This document shows, one piece after another, positions 53,701-62,894 of a DNA stretch of 63,041 bases; within the stretch, counting starts at the first letter, position 1, and every line of letters starts with the position of its first letter. The DNA comes from Solobacterium sp. (lineage in GTDB: Bacteria > Bacillota_I > Bacilli_A > Erysipelotrichales > Erysipelotrichaceae). Below the pieces are notes generated by a model. That model saw only the letters and a program-made list of their open reading frames with translations. It ran no database searches and was not told where the DNA came from. Location of the stretch: positions 1 through 63,041 of the forward strand of contig JAFUCL010000072.1 of assembly GCA_017459725.1 (NCBI GenBank), in the 5' to 3' direction. The position numbers were made by a program, and so were the translations under genes.

Positions 53701-54230
53701 GCTGCACTGAGCACATCCTCCGCGGCCTCAAGATCACGCTTCGCACCGGCAAGAGCTTTGGCAGCCGCAAGAATCTTTGTGTTCTCTGCCTCAACCGGAT
53801 CGGCAGGCATGATAGGTTTGATGATGACTTCTGCAGCAGGCTGCGGATTGACCGGTGATGGAACATAGGGATTGCTGTTGTCTATTGCAGGTGTCTGCGG
53901 GATGGCTGCGCCAGATACATTTACCGTATGATTTACTGCTGCTGTTTCTGCAGCAGGTGCGGGAGTTTCTGCAGGAGCTGTTGGTGTATAGTCTGGTGTC
54001 TTCTTCTGTTCATGTTTGATTTCCGGTGCTGCAGTTCCGGCAGGACGTACGATTATGGTGTCCTGCGGTGTATCTTCTGCCGGTGCGGGAGATGCTTCTT
54101 CGTGTTTCTGTACTGCTGCGGATGTGTTGTTCTGCTTGGCCGGTGCACTGCACTGGGTAACGCCTAAGCATACCAGTATTGCCGGGATTGTCGCTGCTGT
54201 AAGTTTTGCCGTAATGTGTTTCTTCTTCAT
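50715..54230 (-). CDS. Large exported coiled-coil protein with central CAP (SCP) domain
   Basis: A 1171-residue surface protein. An N-terminal signal peptide (about 1-27) has a possible but atypical lipobox (VTQC, Cys27). A Pro/Ala/Thr linker extends to about 150, then a long Ala/Glu/Lys coiled coil to about 555. A CAP/SCP domain lies at about 560-780 and a second coiled coil runs to about 1150. The CAP metal tetrad looks intact: NAVHSADP, TGENLAWS, GWYVREKR, TGHYTQLV. No LPxTG motif or C-terminal helix is seen. The architecture recalls streptococcal/enterococcal SEC10/PgrA-type surface proteins. The start (54230) has GGAGG upstream; the leader is long and structured. Confidence 0.85.
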   Translation of the reverse strand: MKKKHITAKLTAATIPAILVCLGVTQCSAPAKQNNTSAAVQKHEEASPAPAEDTPQDTIIVRPAGTAAPEIKHEQKKTPDYTPTAPAETPAPAAETAAVNHTVNVSGAAIPQTPAIDNSNPYVPSPVNPQPAAEVIIKPIMPADPVEAENTKILAAAKALAGAKRDLEAAEDVLSAAKSAYAAAESALQEKQAQSGSEDIVEDAKAAAGQKKAVLAIAEAQRDQAAARLETARDDYAKAIAQAAAGFSTAKSDIETVYANAVSKEQAVYDQAVAEAQRIYDEAMARSKSIYEEAMQAYEDAKGAADAAYADKVTAADAVRTAASETANAAYEEALAAAKAARDEAAAEAQKCYDEKVAAAEAKRSENIAAAKAAYDEALEALDSDAYKDAQANYEKALAGQKAAIAAKENAADELQAAEQELAQLKTQAEQAQKDLRTAEAEKDAADKALKDAEAELAKAKANLESAGADHEAAGKAVAEAQRNVEAAEKKKAAAEQDLETAKAGSPDTDYEAKLAAARARAAEAESALQEAQEQVDKGSYGFFEAQGAQEAMQAIDYMMSNEVETARRIKLGDEHDATSLDLMKISIEMIKTGNTLRTTDDNFPGLEPLKVSNTMMAIAQANAVHSADPYEEGYNHWVYEDGGLNAVNIKWSTGENLAWSYSLPKKVERSGYYGDTDVLKSELSAYSGWYVREKRTFEEGGSEETGHYTQLVDPDYETTGFAVTYDSKNHPAYAQEFEYGDMIKWYDNNGTYREYKNTSCPDDRTAYTVDEYYEIFMNYYNSVMNAKTAAESALAEAQTDLEALNGNPDGVTVDEEAVRKAEEKVAAAVREAEAMSKVLTEANLTYTGTAELVAEAEDAVQEADRKKEDAAAEAVTAEESAEAAAADVQQTAQAVEAGESTVSEKEEQLAEAEQTVTAAEDTVSEAEEAVNAEKEKLDAQVSEAAEALEEAESSTIVEDASAEAQTEMDEALTKAEEEYSESLSTAEADLAASEETAEQAYTETAEAAEADRQAELDAAAAVRDEAVAESEKTADDAEKDLQEAVADAENAMQEAVQQAEEEKETAAAELKESSAEVTVNEEKVAEAEQAVTAAEEAVETAAQEVTKAEEKIAEAGKITAALSTAETQLKEAKASRDSAKKAYDTAKKTYDSLQNSSVSETASALPEEKK

Positions 54231-54378
54231 ATTCTTATTCCTCCGTCTGCTTTCCGTACTTCCTTCACACCATGTCTGAAACGGTGTCAGGGACTCTGAA
54301 TTTGATATGCAGTATTCATCGTCTGCTTCTCCCTTCACTCAACAGACGGGAACCGAACGGAGTTTTAAACTTATTTTT
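54231..54378 (-). promoter_or_regulatory. Structured 5' leader of the coiled-coil CAP protein
   Basis: On the minus strand CCGTCTG (54349-54343) can pair with CAGACG (54325-54320) or with CAGACGG (54249-54243), which runs into the GGAGG ribosome site. A third stem, ACACC/GGTGT, lies between. The pairings are mutually exclusive, so a translational switch is possible but unproven. No clear -35/-10 pair stands out. Confidence 0.3.
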
Positions 54379-54415
54379 CAAAAAAATGAAAAAGCAGAGG
54401 ATTTTTCCTCTGCTT
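54379..54415 (-). terminator. Terminator after uvrB
   Basis: Perfect 10-bp stem AAGCAGAGGA/TCCTCTGCTT, loop AAAA, then TTTCATTTTTTT on the minus strand, directly after the uvrB stop. Confidence 0.92.
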
Positions 54416-54422
54416 ACGGTAC

Positions 54423-56399
54423 TCAGTCTTCCGATTTGAGCTCGAAGATGATGTCCCTGAGTTCGGCTGCCCGCTCGAAGTCGAGCACTTTCGCGGCTTC
54501 CTTCATTTCCTTTTCCAGGTTGGTGATCATCAGTTCCTTTTCCTTCTTGCCCATCTTGCTGCGCTTCTTCAGGTACTTGGCGGCCATTTCCTTTGTTTCC
54601 TTGCCGCGGATCGCATCTTCCACCGGTTTCTTGATTGTCTGCGGGGTTATGCCGTGTTCTTTGTTGTAGGCTTCCTGAATACTGCGTCTGCGGTTGGTTT
54701 CATCGATTGCCTTCTGCATGCTTTCAGTAATCGTGTCCGCATACATGTATACTTCACCGTTGGCGTTTCTTGCCGCACGGCCGATGGTCTGGATCAGGGA
54801 ACGTTCACTGCGCAGGAAGCCTTCCTTGTCCGCATCGAGAATGCAGATGAGGGATACTTCCGGAATATCAAGACCTTCTCTGAGCAGGTTGATGCCGACG
54901 ATCACGTCCAGCTTGCCGAGTCTCAGATCACGGATCACTTCGGTGCGCTCCAGTGTCTTTGTCTCGTGATGCAGATACATGACCTTGTAGTCGCGTTCCT
55001 TCAGGTATGATGTCAGGTCCTCCGCCATGCGCACGGTCAGCGTTGTGATCAGCACACGTTCATTGCGGGCAATCCGGGCATCCAGCTGTTCGCAGATATC
55101 ATCAATCTGTCCGTGGGTGGGCTTGATCGTGATTTTGGGATCCAGCAGGCCGGTCGGACGGATGATCTGCTCAACCACATGATGATCGACATGATCCAGC
55201 TCATAATCACCCGGGGTTGCCGAACAGTAGATGACCTGGTTGTACATCGTTTCGAATTCATCAAAGCGCATCGGACGGTTGTCCAGTGCTGAAGGCAGAC
55301 GGAAGCCGTATTCCACCAGGGTTTCCTTGCGCTGTCTGTCGCCGTTGTACATACCGCGGATCTGCGGCAGGGATACGTGCGATTCATCCACAATGAGCAG
55401 GAAATCCTCCGGGAAGTAATCAAACAGATTCCACGGTCTTTGTCCGGGAACTCTGCCGTCAATATGCATGGAGTAGTTTTCAATACCGGCACAGTATCCG
55501 TTCTCACGCAGTGCTTCCAGGTCAAAACGGGTTCTCTGTTCCAGACGTTCCTTTTCCAGCAGTTTGCCGTTTTCCTCAAAGTAGGCAAGCCGCTCTTCCA
55601 GTTCCTTCTCAATATCGTCACAGGCCCGTTCCATGACTTCATGGCTGCGGGCATAGCCGCTGGCCGGGAAGATGTTGTAGAACTGATAGCCGTTGAGGGT
55701 ATGTCCGGTCAGGGGATCCACTTCCGTAATGCGGTCGATTTCATCCCCGAAGAGCTCAATGCGGATGTTGAACTGATCTGTCCAGGACGGTGTCAGTTCA
55801 ATGACATCACCCCGTACCCGCACCGTACCGCGCAGCTGATCAACATCATTTCGGGTGTACTGCAGATCTATGAATTTACGCAGAAGTTTATTGCGTTCAT
55901 AGGTTTCACCCACACGTACGGTCATGAACATGTTCCGGTACTGCACCGGGTCACTGGCCGCATATATGCAGGCGACAGAGGCAACAACAATCGTATCATG
56001 GCGCTCACTGAGGGAATTCAGCGTGCTTTCACGGAACATATCCAGTTCTTCGTTGATTGCTGCTGTCTTCTCAATATACATATCATTCTTCGGCACATAT
56101 GCTTCCGGCTGATAGTAGTCAAAATTGGATACGAAGAATTCCACCCGGTTATGCGGGAAGAGTTCTTTAAACTCACTGTACAGCTGTCCTGCCAGTGTTT
56201 TGTTATGGGAGAAGACCAGGGTCGGCCGGTTGACCCGGGCGATGACATTTGCCATGGTAAATGTCTTGCCGGTGCCGGTGGCACCTTCCAGCACCTGTTC
56301 CTTTTTGCCTTCCTCAAGACCTTTTACCAGTGCTTCAATTGCCTGCGGCTGATCACCGGTCGGTTTGAAGGAAGATACCAGTTCAAAACGATCAGCCAT
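54423..56399 (-). CDS. uvrB: Excinuclease ABC subunit B
   Basis: Damage-verifying helicase-like subunit of nucleotide excision repair. Walker [18 protein letters not shown] near 38-54, the beta-hairpin [21 protein letters not shown], the helicase motif [23 protein letters not shown], and the C-terminal UVR motif ([20 protein letters not shown]) that binds UvrC. 658 residues, normal. It overlaps the ctp gene by eight bases. uvrA is not downstream; the operon ends here. Confidence 0.98.
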   Translation of the reverse strand: MADRFELVSSFKPTGDQPQAIEALVKGLEEGKKEQVLEGATGTGKTFTMANVIARVNRPTLVFSHNKTLAGQLYSEFKELFPHNRVEFFVSNFDYYQPEAYVPKNDMYIEKTAAINEELDMFRESTLNSLSERHDTIVVASVACIYAASDPVQYRNMFMTVRVGETYERNKLLRKFIDLQYTRNDVDQLRGTVRVRGDVIELTPSWTDQFNIRIELFGDEIDRITEVDPLTGHTLNGYQFYNIFPASGYARSHEVMERACDDIEKELEERLAYFEENGKLLEKERLEQRTRFDLEALRENGYCAGIENYSMHIDGRVPGQRPWNLFDYFPEDFLLIVDESHVSLPQIRGMYNGDRQRKETLVEYGFRLPSALDNRPMRFDEFETMYNQVIYCSATPGDYELDHVDHHVVEQIIRPTGLLDPKITIKPTHGQIDDICEQLDARIARNERVLITTLTVRMAEDLTSYLKERDYKVMYLHHETKTLERTEVIRDLRLGKLDVIVGINLLREGLDIPEVSLICILDADKEGFLRSERSLIQTIGRAARNANGEVYMYADTITESMQKAIDETNRRRSIQEAYNKEHGITPQTIKKPVEDAIRGKETKEMAAKYLKKRSKMGKKEKELMITNLEKEMKEAAKVLDFERAAELRDIIFELKSED

Positions 56400-57903
56400 T
56401 CAGAACCTCCTGCGCTCTCTGCAGCTGCGTATCATGATCATGGGATGTATTCCAGTTCAGGATAACAGCCGAAGCAGCCGAGCTCATGACTTCTTCATCA
56501 ATGAGACCGTTCTCCGGCAGATCATGCTCTGCACGGTACTTATTGACCGCATCCCGGGTTGCCTCGGAATAGTAGCCGTCCGTACGGTCGACTTCATAGC
56601 CCAGGTAATCCAGAGCCAGCTGGATGCCGCGCACATTCTCGGATACCGAATCAACACTGATCGGTTCTTCCGGGAAGGTCATGATATTGATTTCCGTCAG
56701 GATCGGATGCAGTTCAACCGTCTCATCCGGGGTAATGCCGGTGCCGTTGATCCACACGCCGCCCGGAGACAGCCATTTGCTGGTGGTATATTTCAGCGCA
56801 CTGCCGTCCGTGAAGCCGCGGGTAACCTGTACGGTTCCCTTGCCGTATGTCTGTGTGCCAATGACTGTTACATCAGCTCTTTGTTCCTTCATTGCCAGCG
56901 TGAATGCTTCGGCTGCACTGGCTGTATTGCCGTTGACCAGTAAGACGATTTCACCGTCTCCCCATATTGCATTTGCCGTTGTTTTCAGCTCGTTCACGGA
57001 ACCGTTGGCATATTCTTCACGCAGCACCGGGACACCGCGGCCCAGGAACAGACCGCCTACTTCCTGCAGGGATGTCAGATATCCGCCGCCGTCATCACGC
57101 AGATCAATGATCAGACGCTCAGCGCCTGCTTCCTTGAAGTCTTCGAGATACCCTTTGATCTCCTCACCGGTGGTATCACCGAACTGCAGGATTTCAAGAA
57201 TAGCCGTGCCATCCGGCAGGATCTCTCCCCATGCCGTATAGGCAAGGGCTGCACGCACAATGTCCATACTGACGATTTCACCGTCACGCAGGAATTCCAT
57301 GTGTACGGGAACGCCTTCTTCACCGCGCACCAGATCAGCGATATTGTCGGAGGACATGCCTTCCACGAGTACGCCGTCTACACTGCGGATCTGATCACCG
57401 GGCTGTACGCCTGCTTTCTGGGCAGGTGAGTTCTTGAAGACACGTTCGATCATGTTCAGATTGTCACCGGCAATGAACTGCACACCGATGCCGACATAGC
57501 TGTGGTTGATCGAAGTCACGAAGTCCTCCACCTGCTGCTTGGACATATAGGCAGTATGGGGATCCTCTTCATTGGTGGTTATACCGGTCAGAGCCTGGTT
57601 CAGGAAACGCTCCTTCGCATCTTCGATATCCTTGCCGAAGAACCAGTCATTGGTCATGATCGACATGGTTGTATTGATCTTCTCCTGGATCCTGTCATCC
57701 ACGGTCTGCGCACGCTTCCTGGTTTCATATACGTATCCGAAGAAAGCACCGGCTGCCGCCATCAGCACCACCATCAGTGCATAACAGATAAAAGATAGAC
57801 GTTTGTTCTGCTTCTTCAGTTCCCTGTACGCCTGTTCATCCGGATGACGCACCGTACGGATCACAATATTCTCAGTTTTTTCTCCGGTCTTCTGTTCGCT
57901 CAT
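56392..57903 (-). CDS. S41 C-terminal processing peptidase with peptidoglycan-binding domain
   Basis: A 503-residue CtpA/CtpB-type protease. Membrane anchor (about 34-55), PDZ domain (about 120-200; [18 protein letters not shown]), S41 catalytic domain with nucleophile region [14 protein letters not shown] (Ser) and general-base Lys in [14 protein letters not shown]-terminal peptidoglycan-binding domain spans about 410-480 ([20 protein letters not shown]). It processes exported proteins, often wall hydrolases, consistent with the M23/ftsEX genes upstream. Confidence 0.95.
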   Translation of the reverse strand: MSEQKTGEKTENIVIRTVRHPDEQAYRELKKQNKRLSFICYALMVVLMAAAGAFFGYVYETRKRAQTVDDRIQEKINTTMSIMTNDWFFGKDIEDAKERFLNQALTGITTNEEDPHTAYMSKQQVEDFVTSINHSYVGIGVQFIAGDNLNMIERVFKNSPAQKAGVQPGDQIRSVDGVLVEGMSSDNIADLVRGEEGVPVHMEFLRDGEIVSMDIVRAALAYTAWGEILPDGTAILEILQFGDTTGEEIKGYLEDFKEAGAERLIIDLRDDGGGYLTSLQEVGGLFLGRGVPVLREEYANGSVNELKTTANAIWGDGEIVLLVNGNTASAAEAFTLAMKEQRADVTVIGTQTYGKGTVQVTRGFTDGSALKYTTSKWLSPGGVWINGTGITPDETVELHPILTEINIMTFPEEPISVDSVSENVRGIQLALDYLGYEVDRTDGYYSEATRDAVNKYRAEHDLPENGLIDEEVMSSAASAVILNWNTSHDHDTQLQRAQEVLNG

Positions 57904-57922
57904 AGGTTTATCCTCACTTAAC

Positions 57923-57947
57923 AGAAAGAAAAGGGAAACCCCTTTTC
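57923..57947 (-). terminator. Intra-operon terminator between the M23 gene and ctp
   Basis: 8-bp stem GAAAAGGG/CCCTTTTC, loop GTTT, then TTTCTG on the minus strand, within the 48-base gap. Probably partial. Confidence 0.55.
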
Positions 57948-57951
57948 TTCA

Positions 57952-59397
57952 TTAACCGCCCCAGACGGACTCCGGCCTTACACGGCATGGAGCACTGGCG
58001 CCGTTTTCACAGATATGATTCAGACCTGCTGAATACCAGTCACAGTGGAAGGACAGATTGCCGTCCCAGTTTGTGGCATATTCGGTAAACAACTCGGCAC
58101 CGCCAAGATAATAGACTTCGATATGCGAGTGCGGACCGCTGGCATTGCCGGACATACCGACTTCACCGACTTTGTCACCCGCCATAACAACCGTTCCTTT
58201 GGGAATCGGCGTATTGATAAGCATATGACTGTATTTGACTGCGTAGAGACCGCCGTTGATCTTGAACAGCGCATCGATCTGGTTGCCGCCGCCCCATGTA
58301 CCGCCGACACCGACACAGCCGTTGCCGAGCCATCCGTCACCGCATCCGTTGACACTGTTCAGGATAACACCGTTGCCTGCTGCGAGAAGCGGAGTTCCCT
58401 TCGGCGCTACAAAGTCCGCGCCGAGATGGATACCGCCGCCGTCATAATACCAGGTTCCTGCCCCCGGATTGATATGTCCGGAAGCGACCGGATATGTCCA
58501 GCCGGGAGCCGCTGTTACTTCGTTCAGCTTTTCGGTGATTTCACGCATGGTTGCCTGGATTGCTTCGATATCCGCAGCCAGCTGGTTGCCCTCAGCCACG
58601 AGAGCCGCAAACTGCAGACGCATTTCCTCTTCAACAACCTGGGCCTGATACTTCATGGCAAGGATCTGGTTCTGCTTGTCGACCACTTCCGCACGGGCTG
58701 CTTCGACAACTGTCTTCTCTTCCTCAACACTGGCTTTGTCAGCTTCCAGCTGAGCGATGAGATCAGAGAGATCATCCATGGTCTTTTCATCATAGTTGGT
58801 GATATCCGCAAGACCGTTGGCAATACGGATAAAGTCATCAAACGTACGTGCACCCATCATGATATCAAGCCACTGGTTCAGCTTCATCGTTTCCTGTGCC
58901 CGGACCATACGTTCTTTGATCTTTTCGGAAGCCGCATCAACTTCCGCCTGGTTGGAGGCTATCTTTTCCTCCAGCATTTCAATTTCTTTTTCCTTGACCG
59001 CAATCTCTCCGTTCAGCGTTGCGATTTCACCGTTCAGGGCATCTGCCTGCGACTGGAATTCGGCGACCTGCTGACCGTAGTAGGAAATATCTGCTGCGAT
59101 TGCCTCACGCTGCGACTCGATCTCGTTGATCCGTGCCTGCAGGGAACCGCTCTGTGACTGCATATACTCGTTGAATGCGGCGCAGGAAGCTTTTTCATCC
59201 GCGGTCAGCGGAAGTTCTCCCGTACACAGATTCATCCAGTAATTCGTATCGGAAAAGTCAGCCGCCGGGGTTGTCTGCACCGGTGTTACGGTCGGTGCGG
59301 GCTCATCCTCACCTTCCGCCAGTACCGGTAAACAGAGTGAACCGGTCAAAGTGCAGGCAGAGACAAGGAGAGCAAGTGCTTTCCTTACCGCTTCCAT
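57952..59397 (-). CDS. Murein hydrolase/activator, coiled coil plus M23 domain (EnvC/PcsB-like)
   Basis: A 481-residue exported protein. Signal peptide (about 1-30; ALALLVSACTLTGSLCLPVLA), long coiled coil (about 75-300) and C-terminal LytM/M23 domain (about 320-450). Zinc ligands are intact (HLGAD and HSHIEV), so it should be enzymatically active, unlike EnvC. The start is MEAVRKALA (59397), overlapping ftsX by 13 bases; the longer frame runs into ftsX. Coiled-coil hydrolases encoded beside ftsEX are the classical effectors controlled by that ABC complex in division. Confidence 0.94.
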   Translation of the reverse strand: MEAVRKALALLVSACTLTGSLCLPVLAEGEDEPAPTVTPVQTTPAADFSDTNYWMNLCTGELPLTADEKASCAAFNEYMQSQSGSLQARINEIESQREAIAADISYYGQQVAEFQSQADALNGEIATLNGEIAVKEKEIEMLEEKIASNQAEVDAASEKIKERMVRAQETMKLNQWLDIMMGARTFDDFIRIANGLADITNYDEKTMDDLSDLIAQLEADKASVEEEKTVVEAARAEVVDKQNQILAMKYQAQVVEEEMRLQFAALVAEGNQLAADIEAIQATMREITEKLNEVTAAPGWTYPVASGHINPGAGTWYYDGGGIHLGADFVAPKGTPLLAAGNGVILNSVNGCGDGWLGNGCVGVGGTWGGGNQIDALFKINGGLYAVKYSHMLINTPIPKGTVVMAGDKVGEVGMSGNASGPHSHIEVYYLGGAELFTEYATNWDGNLSFHCDWYSAGLNHICENGASAPCRVRPESVWGG

Positions 59398-60293
59398 CTG
59401 AGATACCTGGAAACCGAGAAGAAGCTTCCCAGCAGACCAACGAGAACACCGATGGCCAACAGTGCAAGACTGACGTACCGGATAAAGGGATTCGGAGGCA
59501 TCAGTGTGAACATATTCGAAATGACATAACCGCCGGTAGCTCTGTAGAGATACGTGTATCCGTACCATGTCAGCGCAATCGGAATCAGAGCACCGAGAGC
59601 ACCGATCAGAGCGCCTTCCACCACAAAGGGTGCACGGATAAAGCCGTTCTTCGCACCGACGTTGCGCATGATTGCAATTTCATCCGCACGGGTGGAGATC
59701 GTCAGCTTGATGGTATTCTGGATCAGGAAAATTGCCAGGATGGAGAGAGCTGCCGCAATCACACCGCCGACCGTTCTAACGGTACGCAGGGCATTGACAA
59801 GACTCACGGCACTGGTGCCGCCGAAGTTAACCTTGTATACGCCTTCCATCTCACTGATCTTCGCGGCAATTGCCTGAATATCGGAACCCTGCTTCACTTC
59901 CACATAGAAAGCATCATGCATAGGGTTGCTGGAGCGGAACGGTTCAAAGGCCTGCTTGGTCTTTTCATCACTGAAGCTGTCAATATAGTACTGGAATTCC
60001 TCTTCCTTGCTGGAGAAGTTTACGGCAGATACACCGTCAATCTCCTTGATGGCAAGCGAGATTCTGTCTTCTTCCTCGGCTGCTTCATAATCGTAGTCAA
60101 CGAGAACCGCAATCCGCAGCACACCTTCTTCAATACCGCGGGTAAACTGTCTGATATTCCATGTAAAGATCAGAAACAGACTGATGATGATCAGGGTGAT
60201 GGTAACGGCAAACATACTGGATACAGCGGTTGCGCCGTGCCGGATCAGTCCCCTGAAGCCTTCCTTGATCGGACGCCAGATTCTACTGATCAT
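59385..60293 (-). CDS. ftsX: Cell-division ABC permease FtsX
   Basis: A 302-residue membrane protein with four helices: about 20-45, then an extracytoplasmic domain (about 55-155), and three C-terminal helices with the FtsX core TRADEIAIMRNVGAKNGFIRAP. It transmits FtsE ATP hydrolysis to the exported hydrolase. The start MISRIWRP (60293) overlaps ftsE by 11 bases. Confidence 0.96.
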   Translation of the reverse strand: MISRIWRPIKEGFRGLIRHGATAVSSMFAVTITLIIISLFLIFTWNIRQFTRGIEEGVLRIAVLVDYDYEAAEEEDRISLAIKEIDGVSAVNFSSKEEEFQYYIDSFSDEKTKQAFEPFRSSNPMHDAFYVEVKQGSDIQAIAAKISEMEGVYKVNFGGTSAVSLVNALRTVRTVGGVIAAALSILAIFLIQNTIKLTISTRADEIAIMRNVGAKNGFIRAPFVVEGALIGALGALIPIALTWYGYTYLYRATGGYVISNMFTLMPPNPFIRYVSLALLAIGVLVGLLGSFFSVSRYLRWKR

Positions 60294-60975
60294 GCTGCAC
60301 ATAGCCTCCTTCCGCAAGATCCGCAACAATGTGACCGTGTTCAAGCACGATCGTACGTTTGCGGTGTTTATTTACAAGAGTCAGATCATGCGTGACCATC
60401 AGGATCGTTGTTCCATAGGCGGCGTTGATCTTCTCCAGAAGCGACATGATTTCATCGGACATAGCCGGGTCCAGGTTGCCGGTCGGCTCATCCGCAATCA
60501 GCACCTTCGGACGGTTCGCAATGGCACGGGCAATGGCAACTCTCTGCTGCTGTCCGCCGGACAGTTCAGACGGGAAGGCATTTCCCTTGTCATCCAGACC
60601 GACCAGATTAATAACAGCTCTGACTCTGCGTCTGATCAGGTCCTTCTTCATATTGATAACTTCCAGGGCATAGGCGATATTCTCAAATACCGTCTTGGCC
60701 GGAAGCAGTCTGTAATCCTGGAAAACGACACCGATGTTGCGGCGGTAGACAGGCACTTTGCCGTGTCTGAGTCTGCCGACATTGATGCCGACAACATTAA
60801 CCACTCCCTTGGTGGGGATTTCTTCTCCGTCAAGAAGTTTAATCAGGGTACTCTTGCCGGAACCGGTCGGACCGATGATATAGACAAATTCGCCCTGATC
60901 GATCTTCAGATTAATATCATAGAGCGCATTGACGCCGTTCTTATATCGTTTATAGACGTGTGTGCATTCAATCAT
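60283..60975 (-). CDS. ftsE: Cell-division ABC ATPase FtsE
   Basis: A 230-residue ATPase: Walker [15 protein letters not shown] near 37-50, signature [16 protein letters not shown], Walker [14 protein letters not shown] and H-loop MVTHDLTLV. The [12 protein letters not shown] segment is FtsE-typical. The start MIECTHVYK (60975) has AAAGGAGGAAATGCA before it. First gene of ftsE-ftsX-M23-ctp-uvrB. Confidence 0.97.
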   Translation of the reverse strand: MIECTHVYKRYKNGVNALYDINLKIDQGEFVYIIGPTGSGKSTLIKLLDGEEIPTKGVVNVVGINVGRLRHGKVPVYRRNIGVVFQDYRLLPAKTVFENIAYALEVINMKKDLIRRRVRAVINLVGLDDKGNAFPSELSGGQQQRVAIARAIANRPKVLIADEPTGNLDPAMSDEIMSLLEKINAAYGTTILMVTHDLTLVNKHRKRTIVLEHGHIVADLAEGGYVQHDQ

Positions 60976-61005
60976 TGCATTTCCTCCTTTGCGGAAGTCC
61001 CAATC

Positions 61006-61034
61006 ATTATATAGCAGAGCAGAACATTTTCCAA
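61006..61034 (-). promoter_or_regulatory. ftsEX promoter (sigma-A type)
   Basis: Minus strand TTGGAA (61034-61029), 17 bases, TATAAT (61011-61006), 31 bases before the ftsE ATG. Confidence 0.8.
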
Positions 61035-61051
61035 ATGAACAGCAGGTGAAT

Positions 61052-61912
61052 TCAGATGCGGAAGCCTCCCGTGAACCCCTCTCCGTGCATATCCGTCGCA
61101 TCCGTTGTAATCATGAATGCACGCGGGTCCTTCTCACTGACAATTTCCACCAGACGGCTGTACTGACGCTGGCTGACCACACACAGGACTACCTTGCGGG
61201 GATCGCCGCTGTAGCTGCCGGTCGCATCGAAGATCGTAGCGCCGCGGTCCAGTTCATCGTTGATGCCGGCAATGATTTCCTGCCAGCGGTCAGAGATGAT
61301 CTGCACGGATTTGGATACGGTGCCGCCGACCGTCATGGACCAGTTGATCGCATAGGCAGAGACAAACACCGAAATAAGACCGATCAGCACGGCTTTCAGA
61401 TCATATGCCGCAAACCCCAGCAGAACCGTGAGAGCATCGGTTACCAGGACGAGTGAAGATACCCGGATACCGGTCAGTTTGTTTATGATCAGCGGAGGTA
61501 TATCCATACCGCCTGTGCTGGCACCGGCGCGGATGACTGTGCCGATGCCAATACCGCCGACCAGCCCTCCGTAAAACGATGCCAATACCGGATCGATATC
61601 CGGTATCTGCAGGACTCTGCTCAGCAGGGTTGTAAACAGCGGATAACAGAGAGATGAGAGTGCCGTCGAAACAAAGAATTCCCGGCCGAGAACCGCCGCT
61701 CCCACCGCCAGCAGTCCCAGTATCAGGATGTTTGCCAGCAATGTTTCATCCATGTGCAGGAACGGCTTCAGAGCGACCGCAATACCGGCAACTCCGCCCG
61801 AGAGAATGTGAAACGGAATAATAAAAAGTTCAACCGATACGGCCAGCAGAAATGTACCGGCCAGAACCATGAACAGTTTGATTGCTTTAAGCTTTGCGGA
61901 ATCTTTACCCAT
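61052..61912 (-). CDS. YitT-family membrane protein (DUF161/DUF2179)
   Basis: A 286-residue protein with five to six membrane helices (about 10-200; VELFIIPFHILSGGVAGIAVAL, GIGIGTVIRAGASTGGMDIPP) and a C-terminal DUF2179 domain (about 205-286; GATIFDATGSYSGDPRKVVLCVV). The role of the family is unclear. The start is taken at MGKDSAKL (61912). There is no ribosome site, and a TGG-TATAAT box ends only eight bases before the ATG, so the mRNA may be leaderless. Confidence 0.9.
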   Translation of the reverse strand: MGKDSAKLKAIKLFMVLAGTFLLAVSVELFIIPFHILSGGVAGIAVALKPFLHMDETLLANILILGLLAVGAAVLGREFFVSTALSSLCYPLFTTLLSRVLQIPDIDPVLASFYGGLVGGIGIGTVIRAGASTGGMDIPPLIINKLTGIRVSSLVLVTDALTVLLGFAAYDLKAVLIGLISVFVSAYAINWSMTVGGTVSKSVQIISDRWQEIIAGINDELDRGATIFDATGSYSGDPRKVVLCVVSQRQYSRLVEIVSEKDPRAFMITTDATDMHGEGFTGGFRI

Positions 61913-61919
61913 ATGTGAA

Positions 61920-61928
61920 ATTATACCA
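61920..61928 (-). promoter_or_regulatory. Extended -10 promoter at the YitT start
   Basis: Minus strand TGGTATAAT. The distance to the ATG (7 bases between) puts the likely transcription start at the start codon itself. Confidence 0.6.
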
Positions 61929-61968
61929 TTATGCCTAATGCCCATTGTGTGAAAACATGTGATTCCGT

Positions 61969-61996
61969 TGCAATTCCCTTCATTTGTGCTATTTTT
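61969..61996 (+). promoter_or_regulatory. Promoter at the VanZ-like gene start
   Basis: TTGCAA, 16 bases, TATTTT with TGC before it (extended -10). The -10 ends about seven bases before the ATG at 62003, again leaving no room for a ribosome site. Confidence 0.45.
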
Positions 61997-62002
61997 ACAG
62001 GC

Positions 62003-62476
62003 ATGAGCAGAAAAAACCGTTTCCGGTACTGGTGGGTCTGGCTGCCGGTGCTGTTCTACACAGGCTGGATCTTCCGCAATTCCATGATGATTGCCGAAGC
62101 ATCCAACGTTATGTCCTACTCGGTCAGCTATAAACTGATTGCGTTTTTGCAGCGGCTTGGTCTCTATGCGGACTTCCCCGTCTTTCACCACTACGTGCGC
62201 AAACTGGCACACTTTACGGAATTTGCAGGTCTCGGTTTCCTGGTCGGCATCGCCATGAAGCTCTGTCCGCTCTTCCGTTCCCGTATCCTGAACTTCCTGC
62301 TGTTCCTGCTGGTCATTCCGTTTACCGATGAAATGCTGCAGCACTTCTACGAAGGACGAGCAACCCAGGTCACGGATATGTTCATTGACGGTGGCGGTAT
62401 GCTGGCAGGCGGTTTCTGTGCCTATGTTCTGATTCTGATCATCCTGGATCTTTTCGGAGGCAGACATGAGAGATGA
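62003..62476 (+). CDS. VanZ-like membrane protein
   Basis: A 157-residue protein with four hydrophobic segments and the VanZ-family core: YVRKLAHFTEFAGLGFLVG, FTDEMLQHFYEGRATQVTDMFIDGGGMLAG. VanZ proteins affect teicoplanin tolerance in some hosts, but most homologues have unknown envelope roles. The start at 62003 lacks a ribosome site. It overlaps the next gene by 11 bases. Confidence 0.9.
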   Translation: MSRKNRFRYWWVWLPVLFYTGWIFRNSMMIAEASNVMSYSVSYKLIAFLQRLGLYADFPVFHHYVRKLAHFTEFAGLGFLVGIAMKLCPLFRSRILNFLLFLLVIPFTDEMLQHFYEGRATQVTDMFIDGGGMLAGGFCAYVLILIILDLFGGRHER

Positions 62477-62894
62477 ATACAAGGAAATGATCGGTGCGCT
62501 GACCGGCGTTGCCCGTGCTTCGGAAGGCGGTATGTATCTGCAGGAGAAAACAGCCGCCCTGCTGCAGCAGGCCTTGGCAGTCTCACCGGAAGATATCCCT
62601 GCCGTAAATGCATTTACGGAAGCTGCCCGGGCAGAGAAAAACAGACTGGTGCCGGATTGTGCATTATGTGCTTCTCCCTGCGGCAGAACAGCGGACTATG
62701 ATCTGCGTGATATCATGCACGCGGAACCGGCTGTACGGGAGCTGAAGGAAGAGATTCTGAAAGCCCTGCCCGGCACAAAGAACGGAGCTCTTGCGGCAGA
62801 AGCGCTGTTCAAGCTTGGTGAAACGGCACCGGCTGAATACTATGCGGATGTTCTGCAGAGGCTGCAGGACGGGAAAAGAGGCTGTAACAGTTGA
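62466..62894 (+). CDS. Hypothetical protein with CxxCxxxC motif, 3' end possibly altered by an insertion
   Basis: A 142-residue, mostly helical soluble protein I do not recognise. The central PDCALCASPCGR holds three Cys (CxxCxxxC) that could bind a metal or Fe-S cluster. It overlaps the VanZ gene by 11 bases with GGAGGCAG before its ATG, so it is translated with it. The last codons (KRGCNS, stop) fall inside a 10-bp inverted repeat at the edge of the probable insertion sequence, so the native C-terminus may differ. Confidence 0.7.
   Translation: MRDEYKEMIGALTGVARASEGGMYLQEKTAALLQQALAVSPEDIPAVNAFTEAARAEKNRLVPDCALCASPCGRTADYDLRDIMHAEPAVRELKEEILKALPGTKNGALAAEALFKLGETAPAEYYADVLQRLQDGKRGCNS

Noticed and set aside
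62003..62476. Glycopeptide resistance cluster (VanZ)
   Set aside because: No vanA/vanH/vanX/vanS/vanR genes nearby; VanZ-like proteins are widespread with other roles.
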